A stretch of 64,000 nucleotides of DNA, taken from the NCBI RefSeq assembly GCF_000372645.1, contig NZ_APMP01000022.1, positions 1 through 64,000 on the forward strand, given 5' to 3'. Both the position numbers and the translations under genes were made by a program. Shown one piece after another: positions 42,649 to 51,829 of this stretch (position 1 is its first letter; every line of letters starts with the position of its first letter). Origin of the DNA: Caulobacter vibrioides OR37. GTDB taxonomy: Bacteria; Pseudomonadota; Alphaproteobacteria; Caulobacterales; Caulobacteraceae. Below the pieces are notes generated by a model. That model was not told the origin of the DNA. It saw nothing but the letters and a program-made list of their open reading frames with translations, and searched no databases.

Positions 42649-42943
42649 GGCGGGCTCCACTCTCGTTCTCCGCGATGACAGCCTTGGTACAACGCGTGGC
42701 GATACCAAGGCCGGCGGCCGCGGCTACGGGATATAGAACGGGGGGGCGATGTGATTCCGTCGCTGGGCGGTCGCGACGGCGGTGGGGGCGGCGCAGTCAA
42801 TCCTTACGCTTGGAGCTTAAATTGGCTTTGAGCGCTGACGGCGGGCCTGCAAGCCGCTAATACCTATCGAAAGAATGTTCGTCGTGTTCCGCTAAATCGG
42901 AGTAGCGACCGATCGGGCGGCTAGAGTGGGGTGTCTATTTCTA
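42649..42943. other. intergenic region before small membrane protein gene
   Basis: A 295-base region with the divergent promoters of the DUF1800 gene and the 56-codon gene. It holds the inverted repeat at 42681-42711 described separately. TTAAATTGGCTTTGA near 42817 is a CtrA-like box with one mismatch in the second half. No other structure is seen. Confidence 0.4.
42681..42711. promoter_or_regulatory. 9-bp inverted repeat upstream of DUF1800 gene
   Basis: GCCTTGGTA (42681-42689) and TACCAAGGC (42703-42711) are a perfect inverted repeat with a 13-base spacer, 33 bases before the DUF1800 start. It is likely an operator or a leader hairpin; there is no adjacent U-run on either strand. Confidence 0.45.
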
Positions 42944-43114
42944 ATGGCTGAAGAGCCCAAACGTCGGCGGTTGCGTCAAAAAAGAAGCTCCACGCGAGCG
43001 AAGCTGCGTCAGCAGGCTAAGATTCAGAAAATAATTTGGATTTCTATTTCGGCTGCCTTAGGGGTTGCCATCGTTGCGATATTTATTCGATACGCCATGC
43101 TGTCCGCTGATTAG
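42944..43114 (+). CDS. small basic single-pass membrane protein (putative)
   Basis: A 56-residue open frame. Residues 1-33 are strongly basic (RRRLRQKRSS, AKLRQQAKIQ) and residues 34-52 are hydrophobic (IWISISAALGVAIVAIFI), giving one membrane segment with the basic part expected in the cytoplasm. The ribosome site is poor. It marks the left end of the exopolysaccharide region and is on the same strand as the next glycosyltransferase. No family is recognised; it may be a chance frame, though the composition pattern is protein-like. Confidence 0.45.
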   Translation: MAEEPKRRRLRQKRSSTRAKLRQQAKIQKIIWISISAALGVAIVAIFIRYAMLSAD

Positions 43115-43248
43115 TGTTTATGCATATTTCCATCATATCATAAATTTAAAGGATAATTTTAGGTTTGTATCTATGTGCATGAATATTATTTGATGTGTTT
43201 TAATTCATTTCTCTGAGGTTTTTGGGGGCATTGGGCGAAGCTGATCTC

Positions 43249-44559
43249 ATGCAAGAGTCCGATGTAAGGTTCATGCCGTCTAAGGCTTTGAAAATACTGG
43301 TCGTGGGCCTTAACTACGCCCCCGATTTCATTGGCATACCGAAATATACGACGGAGTTGTGTGAGGAGCTTGCGCGACGCGGGCATGAGTTAAACGTCGT
43401 GACAGCGCCGCCTTACTATCCTTCTTGGACCATTCCGGCGGCCTATCGCGGTCTGTGGCGGTCGGAAAGGCTGAATGGTGTTCAACTGACCCGGGCGCCA
43501 TTGTACGTGCCGAAGAAGCCCAATGGCTTGACGAGGCTGCTGCATCATCTGTCTTTCGCGGTGACATCGCTTCCGTCCGCGGTTCTGAATGCCATGACGA
43601 AGCGCCCGGACATTGTTCTCGCCGTGGCGCCGTCTCTTATGTCGGCGCCGGCGGCTCTGCTTGCCGCGAAGTTGTCCGGCGCTCGATCATGGCTGCACAT
43701 CCAGGACTTCGAAGTCGACGCGGCGTTCGAATTAGGAATGCTGAGAGGAGATACCGCGCGACGTTGGGCGGAGCGGCTTGAACGATCCTTGTTGGCCGGA
43801 TTCGATCGCATCTCGACGATTTCCGAAAGCATGCGGCGCCTCCTTATTCGCAAGGGGATAAGCGAGGATGTGGCGCTGGAAGTCCGCAATTGGGTGGATG
43901 TCGACGCCGTCACGGCCTGGCCGAGTAGCAACACATCCTACCGCGCGGCGCTTGGGATCCCGATCGATCACATTGTCGCGCTCTATTCGGGAAACATGGC
44001 CGGCAAGCAGGGCCTGGAAGTCCTGGCCGAGGTGGCCGCGTTGCTCGAGGCGCGGTCAACCAAGGTCACGCTGCTGCTGTGCGGCCAGGGGCCGCTGAAG
44101 GGCGTGCTGGAGGCGGCATGCGCGGAACGCGGCAATGTCCGCTTTCTGGATCTGCAGCCGACCGAGATGTTTTCCGAACTTCTCGCGACGGCGGATATCC
44201 ATCTGTTGCCGCAGCGCGCGGAGGCCGCTGATCTGGTCCTGCCGTCCAAGCTAACAGGCATGTTGGCGTCCGGTCGCCCCGTCGTCGCGATGGCTGGCGC
44301 GGGGACGGGCCTCGCGATCGAGGTCGAGGGCTGCGGCTTAGCCGTCGCGCCGGGCGACGCGATCGCGATGACCGATGCGATTCTGCGTCTGGCGACCGAA
44401 GAGACCCTTCGCCGCGACTTCGCCGTCGCCGCGAGAGCGCGCGCCGAGCAGCGCTGGCGGCGGTCGTCGGTGATCGATGGCCTGGAGGCCGAGCTTTTCA
44501 AATTGAGCCATCTCGCGCGCGGCGCGGTCTCCCCCTCACCCGCGCCTCGGGCGGGATAG
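43249..44559 (+). CDS. WcaI-like glycosyltransferase (GT4)
   Basis: A 436-residue GT-B glycosyltransferase of the colanic-acid WcaI type. The N-terminus has ILVVGLNYAPDFIGIPKYTTELCEELARRGHEL and VTAPPYYPSW, both signature blocks. The donor half has VALYSGNMAGKQGLEVLAEVA, LLCGQGPLK and LLPQRAEAADLVLPSKLTGMLASGRPVVAM. WcaI-type enzymes add a fucose or similar sugar in exopolysaccharide repeats, which fits the gmd and fcl genes downstream. The start is not sure: ATG 43249 is used, and ATG 43273 (MPSKALK) is as likely. A low-GC stretch lies upstream. Confidence 0.88.
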   Translation: MQESDVRFMPSKALKILVVGLNYAPDFIGIPKYTTELCEELARRGHELNVVTAPPYYPSWTIPAAYRGLWRSERLNGVQLTRAPLYVPKKPNGLTRLLHHLSFAVTSLPSAVLNAMTKRPDIVLAVAPSLMSAPAALLAAKLSGARSWLHIQDFEVDAAFELGMLRGDTARRWAERLERSLLAGFDRISTISESMRRLLIRKGISEDVALEVRNWVDVDAVTAWPSSNTSYRAALGIPIDHIVALYSGNMAGKQGLEVLAEVAALLEARSTKVTLLLCGQGPLKGVLEAACAERGNVRFLDLQPTEMFSELLATADIHLLPQRAEAADLVLPSKLTGMLASGRPVVAMAGAGTGLAIEVEGCGLAVAPGDAIAMTDAILRLATEETLRRDFAVAARARAEQRWRRSSVIDGLEAELFKLSHLARGAVSPSPAPRAG

Positions 44560-44560
44560 A

Positions 44561-45673
44561 TCAGGTAAGACGCGACCCGTCCGTCCCGATCCTTGAGGTC
44601 AAGGCGCTTAGCGCGGCCAGGCTCTCGCGTCGGTGCTTCTCGAACCACGATCGCGCCGCCGACCGTGTCGCCGTTCTGAGCTCGCCATCGGCGCTGAAAG
44701 CCGTCAGCCACGCAAGAGCGCCCTGCTGAAACGTCTCTTTCGGCCATATGGCGCCCGGCGCGCCGCCGTGGTCGCAGCCGATGCAGCCAATATCGGTTGA
44801 AAGCACCGCCGCGCCCTGCGCCAGGGCCTCGAGCAGAACCAGTGGCTGAGCTTCGTTCGCGTATTCGGTGGGGAACACGAAGGCGTCGATCGAGCGGTAG
44901 AAGTCCAGCTTCTTCTCTCCGTAGACGGGGCCGAGCCAGACGAAATCCTTCGGGTAATCGCGGGCGGCCGCCTCCATGGCCCGAGCCACCGCTGGGTCGT
45001 GACATGGCCCGGCCATTTTCGCCGCCACCGAGACGCCGTCCTGACGAAGCGTCCTGAAGAGATCGATAAATCTCAGCGCGCCCTTTTCCTGGGACAGGTT
45101 GGAGAGGTGGCCGATGATCAGGTCGCCGGCGTCACGCGGCGCGAGGGAATGCTCGTCGACCATGAAGCCGTTCGGCAGCACGAACGCGGCGGCCTTCGCG
45201 GTCTCCCAGGCTGTTCCATAGCGGGCGGCGAAGCGCTTGCCCATCTCCTCGCAGAGGAAGATGTGGACTGCGCCGCGAGGGGCTGATCGGATCAGCCGCT
45301 CCATCGCTGGAGAATGGCGGTCTATATAGGAGAAGTTATGGTGATGGAAATAGACGCCATATCCAGCCCATCGAGCGCATAGCGTAATCAAGATATTGAT
45401 GTAGAGGCCGCTGTTGCTGTCTGTCGGCAGATAAAGAATGGACGCGCCGCTCTGTCTCCAGGTGAAGATTTTCAGGCAGGCGGAAAGAGATCTTGCGGTG
45501 CGGACGAGCATTTTCGCCGCGGTGGAGGTTCGGACGGGCGGACCGATATTGGCGGCGCCGCGCAGGAGGCCTTGGTCGCGGAAGAGTTCGACCATCCGCT
45601 GGCTCACCAGCGAGAGGCCGGTCACCGGAGGGGGCAGCTGCGCGACCGCGACGATCTGGGGGCTGTCTTTCAC
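44561..45673 (-). CDS. glycosyltransferase, group 1 (GT4)
   Basis: A 370-residue GT-B glycosyltransferase. The first half has IVAVAQLPPPVTGLSLVSQRMVELF, an acceptor-side loop seen in EPS enzymes, and FHHHNFSYIDR. The donor half has IIGHLSNLSQEKGALRFIDLFR, VWLGPVYGEKKLDFYRSIDAFVFPTEYANEAQPLVLLEALAQGAAV, the E-x7-E type motif. The start is GTG 45673. It ends one base from the convergent WcaI-like gene. The neighbour upstream is the family 2-type enzyme at 45681. The sugar is not known; it probably acts on an undecaprenyl-linked repeat unit at the inner membrane. Confidence 0.88.
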   Translation of the reverse strand: MKDSPQIVAVAQLPPPVTGLSLVSQRMVELFRDQGLLRGAANIGPPVRTSTAAKMLVRTARSLSACLKIFTWRQSGASILYLPTDSNSGLYINILITLCARWAGYGVYFHHHNFSYIDRHSPAMERLIRSAPRGAVHIFLCEEMGKRFAARYGTAWETAKAAAFVLPNGFMVDEHSLAPRDAGDLIIGHLSNLSQEKGALRFIDLFRTLRQDGVSVAAKMAGPCHDPAVARAMEAAARDYPKDFVWLGPVYGEKKLDFYRSIDAFVFPTEYANEAQPLVLLEALAQGAAVLSTDIGCIGCDHGGAPGAIWPKETFQQGALAWLTAFSADGELRTATRSAARSWFEKHRRESLAALSALTSRIGTDGSRLT

Positions 45674-45680
45674 GGTGAGA

Positions 45681-46619
45681 TCAGGTCGCGAAGCGCGCGA
45701 AGCCGATCCGCGCCAGCACGCGCTTGATCCGGTGATTGCGCAGCGCGTGGGTTCCCCTCAGGGCGCGGCGGAACGCGGCTTCGGCCTCCGGATCGACGAC
45801 GACCCGGTCCGGCAGCGTGGGGGGCTCGGAGCCTTCCCACAGGAAGGGCGCGGGCGCGGTGACGAAGCGTTTCAGCGGCCCGAGACTGTTGTGGGTCGCC
45901 GTGCCGTCGAAGCCGATGTTGCGCACCAACGAGCGGGGCGGCATCAGCGTCAGTCCGTTGTTGCGGAAGACGCTCCACGACCAGCGGATTCCCCAGCTGT
46001 CCAGCTTCCCGCTCATCTGCTTTTCCAGCATGTCCGAGAACGGATAAACCCCATCGGAGTCGAAAGCGCGGCGCACGGACGGGTCATCCCGCACCGCCCG
46101 CCAGCCCGAGGCGGACGCATCGAATTTCGCCCGGGCCCGCGCCCAGGTCGCCCATCCCCACGTCGTCGCGAAATGCTGAAAGCCGCCGGTCTCGCGCCGC
46201 GCCAGAAACGGCGAGCGATATTGGTAGGCGCTGATCTGCATGACGTCCTCGGCGGCCTCGTAGGCGTCGAGGCCGCGATTCAGCCAGGCGAGGGCCGCGG
46301 GCTGCAGGATCAGGTCGTCCTCGATGACGATCACGCGGCCCGCGCGTTGCGTGATCTCGGTCACGGCCTCGATGATCGAATTGGCGAGCCCGACATTGTT
46401 GGGGCGCTCGACGATCGTCATGTTCGGGGTCTTGCGGGCGCGCAGCAGCCGCCGAACCTCCGCCACGTCGTCGCTGTCGGAGGGACCCCGGGGGCCGTCC
46501 GAGTAGGCGATGACGTCCGAGGCCGAGAACTCCGGGCAGCGTTGCAGAGCTTCCAGCGTCGCCGCGAGATGGCGCGGGCGACGAAAGGAGAAGATAGCGA
46601 TCGGAGCTAAACCGCCCAT
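45681..46619 (-). CDS. GT2/GNT-I-like glycosyltransferase
   Basis: A 312-residue GT-A fold glycosyltransferase. It opens with APIAIFSFRRPRHLAATLEALQ and has VERPNNVGLANSIIEAV, VIVIEDDLILQP (the acidic metal-binding motif) and FQHFATTWGWATWARARAKF, a pattern shared by GNT-I-like bacterial enzymes in capsule and EPS clusters. The rest is beyond recognition. ATG 46619 has AAGGAAG before it. It leads the short leftward unit with the GT4 gene (7-base gap). It faces an AT-rich promoter region shared with the rightward gene at 46995. Confidence 0.87.
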   Translation of the reverse strand: MGGLAPIAIFSFRRPRHLAATLEALQRCPEFSASDVIAYSDGPRGPSDSDDVAEVRRLLRARKTPNMTIVERPNNVGLANSIIEAVTEITQRAGRVIVIEDDLILQPAALAWLNRGLDAYEAAEDVMQISAYQYRSPFLARRETGGFQHFATTWGWATWARARAKFDASASGWRAVRDDPSVRRAFDSDGVYPFSDMLEKQMSGKLDSWGIRWSWSVFRNNGLTLMPPRSLVRNIGFDGTATHNSLGPLKRFVTAPAPFLWEGSEPPTLPDRVVVDPEAEAAFRRALRGTHALRNHRIKRVLARIGFARFAT

Positions 46620-46994
46620 TTTTCTTCCTTGCCCTTGAGCGGCCGAGATGCGCGAAGCAAGATATTCTTAGGGCGGAATAGAGAGGGTGTAAATCCCTAA
46701 GCATATTTTCACTGATAGATAACGCTTTGATTGTAATTCATGGTTATAAAAATTAAACTATGGAGAAGTTGGAAATGAAGTAAACGGTAAAAATTCACGA
46801 ATGACGCGTTATTATTTTGAATAATAGTTTGGCACATTTCTGTTAATATGATTGATGTGCCGGGGTAAGCCAATCATGAAATATAATTTTGAATGAAGTT
46901 TTCATAGCGTTATTTTTAAGCGACGGGCTGGTGAATTTTTCCTGGCCCATGTTGAGTGCTTGTTTTGAAGTGCCCGTCGCGCTAGCAGGAAACG
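46620..46994. other. AT-rich divergent intergenic region
   Basis: A 375-base gap, much lower in GC than the surrounding genes, with runs such as TTATTATTTTGAATAATAG. It contains the promoters of the two divergent glycosyltransferase units. No ops/JUMPStart element, palindrome or CtrA site is evident. It looks like foreign DNA or a silencer-bound region. Confidence 0.45.
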
Positions 46995-48047
46995 GTGACG
47001 GCGATCTTGCCTGTTACAGATGGTTTTGCGTGGGGCATGACGCGGCTTTTGATCGTCGTCGATGGTGAGGACGGGCACCGTCGCGAATTTATCGCTCTAT
47101 TTCAGCAAATGGCCGCCAAAGGCGGGGCCGAGGTCGAGACAAGGCGTCTTCGTTTCTCTGACGTATTGAGTTCGAAGGCCATCTTTTCGCCAATGCTCGA
47201 AGAGCACACGCTGGGGTTTCTTCTCGTGGGCGTCCTGCGCGCTCTACTGGGAAAGCGCAGTTGCGCGCTGCTTTTTCGCCCTGGGGAAGTCGTGCGCTCC
47301 AGCGCGCCCAAGCATGTGCTCAAGCGCATTTTGCTGAGGGCGATAAGGGGCCTGCCGCTTATCACGATCATCACCATCATGCCGTTCGAACTTGATCCGG
47401 CCTTCTCCGCGATCGCGGATGACTGGATCCATGATCCGCAGCTCTGGGATCTTGCGCCGAGCTCGGATGACGCGGCCACCGGGCTCGCGGACGATATCCG
47501 CGCGGCCTCTGGAGGGCGGCCGGTCATGGTCGCTCTGGGCGCGCAGAGCCGAGACAAGGGCTTCGATTTTCTGTCGGATGTCTGGGACAGACATCCCGCC
47601 GCCAGAGAGCGGTGGCTCTTTGTCGCGGCCGGAAAAATCTCTGGCGCGTCGAGGGAAAAAGCGCGCCGGTTCGCCGAGCAAGGCGGGGTTCTGATCGACC
47701 GCTTCGTGAGCGACGCCGAGCTGAAGGATCTCTATAACGAGGCCTCGATGGTCTGGGGGTGTTATGCTCCGGAATACGACCAAGCCTCGGGCATTTTTGG
47801 GCGCGCGGTGCAGCTGGGCAAGCCGGTGATGGTGCGCGACGGCGCTTACGTTCAACGGTTGGCGCAAATCCTCGACCATCCGACCTTGGCGGCGCCGTGG
47901 GACGACACCGAGGCCGTGGCGAGGCTGCTCTCCACGCCCCCCCCGGCGGTGGAAGCTCCATCGGCCAAGGTGAGGGCCATGCGGCGGCGAAGCGCCGAGG
48001 TGCTATCCCGCGCGCTTGGCGTGCCCATGGCGGAGAGCACGCTGTGA
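46995..48047 (+). CDS. putative glycosyltransferase (GT-B like)
   Basis: A 350-residue protein with weak similarity to GT4 enzymes. The first part holds LLIVVDGEDGHRREFIALFQQMA; the second half holds VALGAQSRDKGFDFLSDVW, LFVAAGKI, GGVLIDRFVSDAELKDLYNEASMVWGCYAPEYDQASGIFGRAVQLGKPVMV, which matches the usual donor-binding region layout. The classical E-x7-E is not clear. The start GTG 46995 follows AGGAAAC; ATG 47037 (MTRLLIVV) is another choice. The stop overlaps the flippase GTG (GTGA at 48044-48047), so the two are coupled. Confidence 0.78.
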   Translation: MTAILPVTDGFAWGMTRLLIVVDGEDGHRREFIALFQQMAAKGGAEVETRRLRFSDVLSSKAIFSPMLEEHTLGFLLVGVLRALLGKRSCALLFRPGEVVRSSAPKHVLKRILLRAIRGLPLITIITIMPFELDPAFSAIADDWIHDPQLWDLAPSSDDAATGLADDIRAASGGRPVMVALGAQSRDKGFDFLSDVWDRHPAARERWLFVAAGKISGASREKARRFAEQGGVLIDRFVSDAELKDLYNEASMVWGCYAPEYDQASGIFGRAVQLGKPVMVRDGAYVQRLAQILDHPTLAAPWDDTEAVARLLSTPPPAVEAPSAKVRAMRRRSAEVLSRALGVPMAESTL

Positions 48048-49390
48048 CCACCGGAGGTTTGAAGCGCAACGCGGTTTGGAACCTATTGGAGGTTCTGCTT
48101 TCAAGTCTTGTCCTGTTCGTTCTGTACCGCTTGATCCTCAAGCACCTGGGCGTCGCTTCACTCGGCGTCTGGTCGCTGGTGCTGGCGACCACGTCTCTGG
48201 CGCGGGTGGCCGACCTGGGCGCGTCCGGCGGCTTGGGACGGTATGTCGCCGTCTCGCAGGCCCGAGGGCAGGGCGGGGAGGAGGCGCTCGTCTATGTGGA
48301 GACGGCGCTCTTGACCAATACGGCCTTCTATCTGGTTTTGGGGTTCGTGCTGTATTGGCCCGCGTGGTGGGGGCTTGGCCTCAGCATACACGGTCCAGCG
48401 CTGGAGCAGGCCCGGTCGCTGCTGCCCTTCGCCATCGGGTCGTTCGTGCTGCAGAATATCGCCAACGTGTTGACCGGCGCGCTGGTCGGCTTCCATCGAT
48501 CCTACCAGAAGAGCATGTTGATGCTCGTGACCTTGATGGCGCAAGCGGGTGTCGCCGTGGCCTCCGTCAAGACCCTGGGTCTGCGGGGCGTGGCCCTGGC
48601 GCAGATCGTCCAGTACCTGCTTCTGACCGGCGCGGGATGGTTTCTCGTCGCGCGCGCGGCGGGCAAGACGGGCTTCGTGCTGCCATGGCGCGTCCGCATG
48701 GCGCCCCTCCGGGAACTGATGGGTTTTGGGCTACGCTTGCAGGCGCTGAATATCGCCAGCTTCCTGTTCGAACCTTTCACCAAGTTCGCCTTCTCGTCGC
48801 TGGGCGGGTTGAGCGCGCTTGGCATGTACGAACTCGCCTCGAGAGGCATTTTGCAGGTGCGCCAGCTCGTTGTCGCGCCCGGCCAGAATCTGCCGCCGCT
48901 TTTCGCGGCGGCGTATGAGCGCGACGCCGCCGAGATGCGGAGAATATACGAGAGCGCTCTAACGGTGATGGCGGCGGCTTCCGGCATTTCAATGCTCGGG
49001 ATGGCGGTTGGCTCTCCGCTGATCAGCCTGGTCTGGCTGCATCATGTGGATTCTCTGTTTATCGTGTTCTCCTGCATTCTGGCGGCAGGCTGGTTCTTCA
49101 ACACCGTCTCGGCGCCGGGATACTTTCTTGGCATAGGGACGGGGCGGCTCAGGTGGAATATTGTCGGGGGGCTGATCAGCACTCTCGGCAGTCCCGCGCT
49201 CGCGTTGCTACTTGCAAAGCCGTTGGCGGGTGTGGGCGTCGCAACGGCAGCGATGACCGCCACCGGCTGTGGGGCCGTTTTCACGTGGCTGATGAACTGC
49301 CGCTCGCTCGGGGTGCCAGTTATGCCATCACATTATGCATGGACACGCCTTTTGACGCGTATTGCGGGTGCGGGGACCAGCAATTCTTAA
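48044..49390 (+). CDS. Wzx-like polysaccharide flippase
   Basis: A 448-residue polytopic membrane protein of the MOP/Wzx polysaccharide exporter family. About twelve hydrophobic segments start with LKRNAVWNLLEVLLSSLVLFVLYRLIL; ADLGASGGLGRYVAVSQARG is a typical block after the second segment. It flips lipid-linked repeat units across the inner membrane. The start GTG 48044 overlaps the preceding gene's stop; an earlier frame running into that gene is rejected. It is convergent to the Wzy-like gene across a 13-bp hairpin. Confidence 0.9.
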   Translation: MTTGGLKRNAVWNLLEVLLSSLVLFVLYRLILKHLGVASLGVWSLVLATTSLARVADLGASGGLGRYVAVSQARGQGGEEALVYVETALLTNTAFYLVLGFVLYWPAWWGLGLSIHGPALEQARSLLPFAIGSFVLQNIANVLTGALVGFHRSYQKSMLMLVTLMAQAGVAVASVKTLGLRGVALAQIVQYLLLTGAGWFLVARAAGKTGFVLPWRVRMAPLRELMGFGLRLQALNIASFLFEPFTKFAFSSLGGLSALGMYELASRGILQVRQLVVAPGQNLPPLFAAAYERDAAEMRRIYESALTVMAAASGISMLGMAVGSPLISLVWLHHVDSLFIVFSCILAAGWFFNTVSAPGYFLGIGTGRLRWNIVGGLISTLGSPALALLLAKPLAGVGVATAAMTATGCGAVFTWLMNCRSLGVPVMPSHYAWTRLLTRIAGAGTSNS

Positions 49391-49411
49391 TACGGACGGA
49401 AACCTGAGCCG

Positions 49412-49446
49412 CGACGTGATGCGGTGACGTTAGCCGCATCACGTCG
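49412..49446. terminator. bidirectional terminator-like hairpin
   Basis: CGACGTGATGCGG (49412-49424) and CCGCATCACGTCG (49434-49446) form a perfect 13-bp stem with a 9-base loop between the convergent flippase and polymerase genes. There is no U-run on either side, so it may stop transcription weakly or act as an RNA-stabilising hairpin. Confidence 0.6.
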
Positions 49447-49455
49447 ATCGAAGCC

Positions 49456-50835
49456 CTAAGTGCTAACCTGTGGTGGCCTTTCCCGAAGCCGCGTCTCGGC
49501 CAGCGAGAGAAGGTGACAGGACAACACGGTCAAGGCTACTGGACCCAAGATGGACATCAGGGATCCGCGGAAAAGGATGGCCGCGAAGCCGGCAAGTGTG
49601 GCGCAGAGCGCCATAGTATGAAACCTGCCTTGATTGAAATTCGCGGTTCTATCGACCGCTCCCACAATCAGACCTGTCGCCGCGCCTGCGAAGATAAGCC
49701 CCAGCCAACCGAAATCGGAGAATATTTCTCCTGGCATGGGCGCTGAAATGTTGGAATACGAATATCCGTTCTTCAGAGCGGCGATTGATCCAGTTGGATA
49801 AGATTTGCCCTCCCACATCTCTCTAGGAATAAAGAAGAGTGCCGATGAAAGGAGTTGCTTACCAAGTTGAATGCCGTCTCGGGATATCCAGTTGTATATA
49901 TTGATGACGGATTGGAAGCTGTCCAGATCTCCCGAGTAAATAATATAATTTCCAGGCGAAAAGGAAAAATCCTTCCTGACATTTCCTCGCGTAAGGTGGT
50001 CGATGTACGGAAATAACGTCAGGACCCCTATGGGGTAAAATACAATAGAGAATATTTTCTTGAAATACGCGGATAGTGGATAGAATAGTATGAAAATAGA
50101 TATGATATAACCAAATAGAACGAACCTTGCTAGGGCTGGTGGGAAGTTCACAAAAGAAAAAACAACGATAGATATCAGTAAAGATATAGATGATGGTGGT
50201 GATTTGATTTTTCCAAAAAGGTGAAATGATAGTATAAGTGCGCAGAACGACAGGGATCGAGAAAGTTGTATCTCGGCCTGCTTGGTTGGGTCGAGGGCGA
50301 TGCCGAAACCTTCTCGCCGAAAGTTCACGAATTTGTCGATGCCGATTACGGATGCGATGGCCAGCGATAGCAGACAAAGTCCAAAAATCAGCAAAAGCGC
50401 CGAACCTGGGGAGAGGGTCGTGGCTTTCGGATTCGCGCGTTGCTGCTTTGGGAGTGCCCAGGCGAGCGCGCACCCCGCATTGAAGGTCGTGCAAAACATG
50501 AGGGTGATGGCAGCCGCCGCAGTGACGGACGTCTCATCGTAGCTCATGCGGTAGAATGGAAAGAAGCCGTTAGCAGATTGGAATATTCCTGGAATTATAA
50601 GAATAGAAACTAGATATAGATTGGAAAATATCTCGAACCATTTAACGTCTGGCTTATTTATGCTTGAATATAGGCCATATACGCACGGGGCCAGGGACAT
50701 GGCCAATATAACCCGGGCGGTTGAGTATGAGTTTCCAAAAAAGAATGATAGAGAAAGTACGATAGCGGAAGCCGCCATGGAAATTGATATGGCGGATATG
50801 GATTTGGTAATCCTAATATTTGTCGCTTTACTCAT
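49456..50835 (-). CDS. Wzy-like O-antigen/EPS polymerase
   Basis: A 459-residue integral membrane protein with about twelve segments and a large loop near residues 300-385 (NYIIYSGDLDSFQSVINIYNWIS, MWEGKSYPTGSIAALKNGYSYSNISAPMPGEIFSDFGWLG), the form of bacterial polysaccharide polymerases that join repeat units in the periplasm. Sequence conservation in Wzy is always low, so the call rests on topology and on the position beside the flippase and sugar-nucleotide genes. Its base composition is clearly lower in GC than the flanks, hinting at transfer. It is followed upstream by fcl with a 37-base gap. Confidence 0.8.
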   Translation of the reverse strand: MSKATNIRITKSISAISISMAASAIVLSLSFFFGNSYSTARVILAMSLAPCVYGLYSSINKPDVKWFEIFSNLYLVSILIIPGIFQSANGFFPFYRMSYDETSVTAAAAITLMFCTTFNAGCALAWALPKQQRANPKATTLSPGSALLLIFGLCLLSLAIASVIGIDKFVNFRREGFGIALDPTKQAEIQLSRSLSFCALILSFHLFGKIKSPPSSISLLISIVVFSFVNFPPALARFVLFGYIISIFILFYPLSAYFKKIFSIVFYPIGVLTLFPYIDHLTRGNVRKDFSFSPGNYIIYSGDLDSFQSVINIYNWISRDGIQLGKQLLSSALFFIPREMWEGKSYPTGSIAALKNGYSYSNISAPMPGEIFSDFGWLGLIFAGAATGLIVGAVDRTANFNQGRFHTMALCATLAGFAAILFRGSLMSILGPVALTVLSCHLLSLAETRLRERPPQVST

Positions 50836-50872
50836 AATTTCTTCTATTTTTAATTTCTGCCTGCGTGCAGCA

Positions 50873-51820
50873 TTAGAGTGAATTTCTATAGTATCTGTAC
50901 GTTCTCTCTAGGCCCTCCCGTAGCGAGATCTTCGGCTTCCATCCCATCCCCCTAAGCTTGTCCGCGCTCATCAACTTCCTCGGGGTGCCGTCGGGCTTGG
51001 ACGTGTCGGTGATGATCTCGCCCTCGAAGCCCACAACCTCGCAGACCAGCCGCGCCAGCTCAAGGATGGTGATGTCCTCGCCCGAGCCGACATTGACGTG
51101 CTCGAAGTCGGAATAGGTCTTCATCAGGAACACGCAGGCGTCGGCGCAGTCGTCGGCGTTCAGGAACTCGCGGCGCGGCGTGCCCGTGCCCCAGATCGTG
51201 ATGCTGTCGGCGCCGGCCAGCTTGGCCTCGTGGGCCTTGCGGATCAGGGCCGGCATGACGTGGCTGCTGTTCAGATCGAAGTTGTCGCCGATGCCGTAGA
51301 GGTTGGTCGGCATGGCGCTGATGAAGTCGCAGCCGTGCTGCTTGCGATAGGCCTGGGCCAGCTTGATGCCGGCGATCTTGGCGATCGCGTACCACTCGTT
51401 GGTCGGCTCCAGCGGGCCGGTCAGCAGGCTGTCCTCGGTGATCGGCTGCGGCGCGAACTTCGGATAGATGCATGACGAGCCGAGGAACAGCACCTTGCCG
51501 ACGCCGCTGCGCCAGGCCGCGTCGACGATGTTCGTCTCGATGACCAGGTTGTTGTAGAGGAAGTCGGCCGGATAGGTGTCGTTGGCCAGGATGCCGCCGA
51601 CCTTGGCCGCGGCCATGAAGATGGCGTCGGGCTTGTTCGCCGCGATCCAGGCCTCGACGGCGCTCTGGCGCTCGAGGTCGAGGACGTCGCGGCCGGCGGT
51701 CAGGATCTCACAGCCTTCCGAGGCTAGGCGACGCACGATCGCCGAGCCGACCATGCCGCGATGGCCGGCCACCCAGACGCGCTTGCCCTTGAGGGGAAAG
51801 ATGACTTGTTCGTCGTTCAT
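50873..51820 (-). CDS. fcl: GDP-L-fucose synthase
   Basis: A 315-residue SDR-family epimerase/reductase that converts GDP-4-keto-6-deoxymannose to GDP-L-fucose with NADPH. The Rossmann motif is [18 protein letters not shown] near the N-terminus, and the catalytic Tyr and Lys are in [16 protein letters not shown], preceded by the Ser in [28 protein letters not shown] is a typical C-terminal block. With gmd (52760-53836) it makes the complete route from GDP-mannose. Its high GC differs from the Wzy-like and GT14 genes around it. Confidence 0.95.
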   Translation of the reverse strand: MNDEQVIFPLKGKRVWVAGHRGMVGSAIVRRLASEGCEILTAGRDVLDLERQSAVEAWIAANKPDAIFMAAAKVGGILANDTYPADFLYNNLVIETNIVDAAWRSGVGKVLFLGSSCIYPKFAPQPITEDSLLTGPLEPTNEWYAIAKIAGIKLAQAYRKQHGCDFISAMPTNLYGIGDNFDLNSSHVMPALIRKAHEAKLAGADSITIWGTGTPRREFLNADDCADACVFLMKTYSDFEHVNVGSGEDITILELARLVCEVVGFEGEIITDTSKPDGTPRKLMSADKLRGMGWKPKISLREGLERTYRYYRNSL

Positions 51821-51829
51821 GGCTGCGCT

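Noticed and set aside
46620..46994. Possible ops/JUMPStart antitermination element in the EPS region
   Set aside because: GGCGGTAG or a close variant was not found; the region is only AT-rich.
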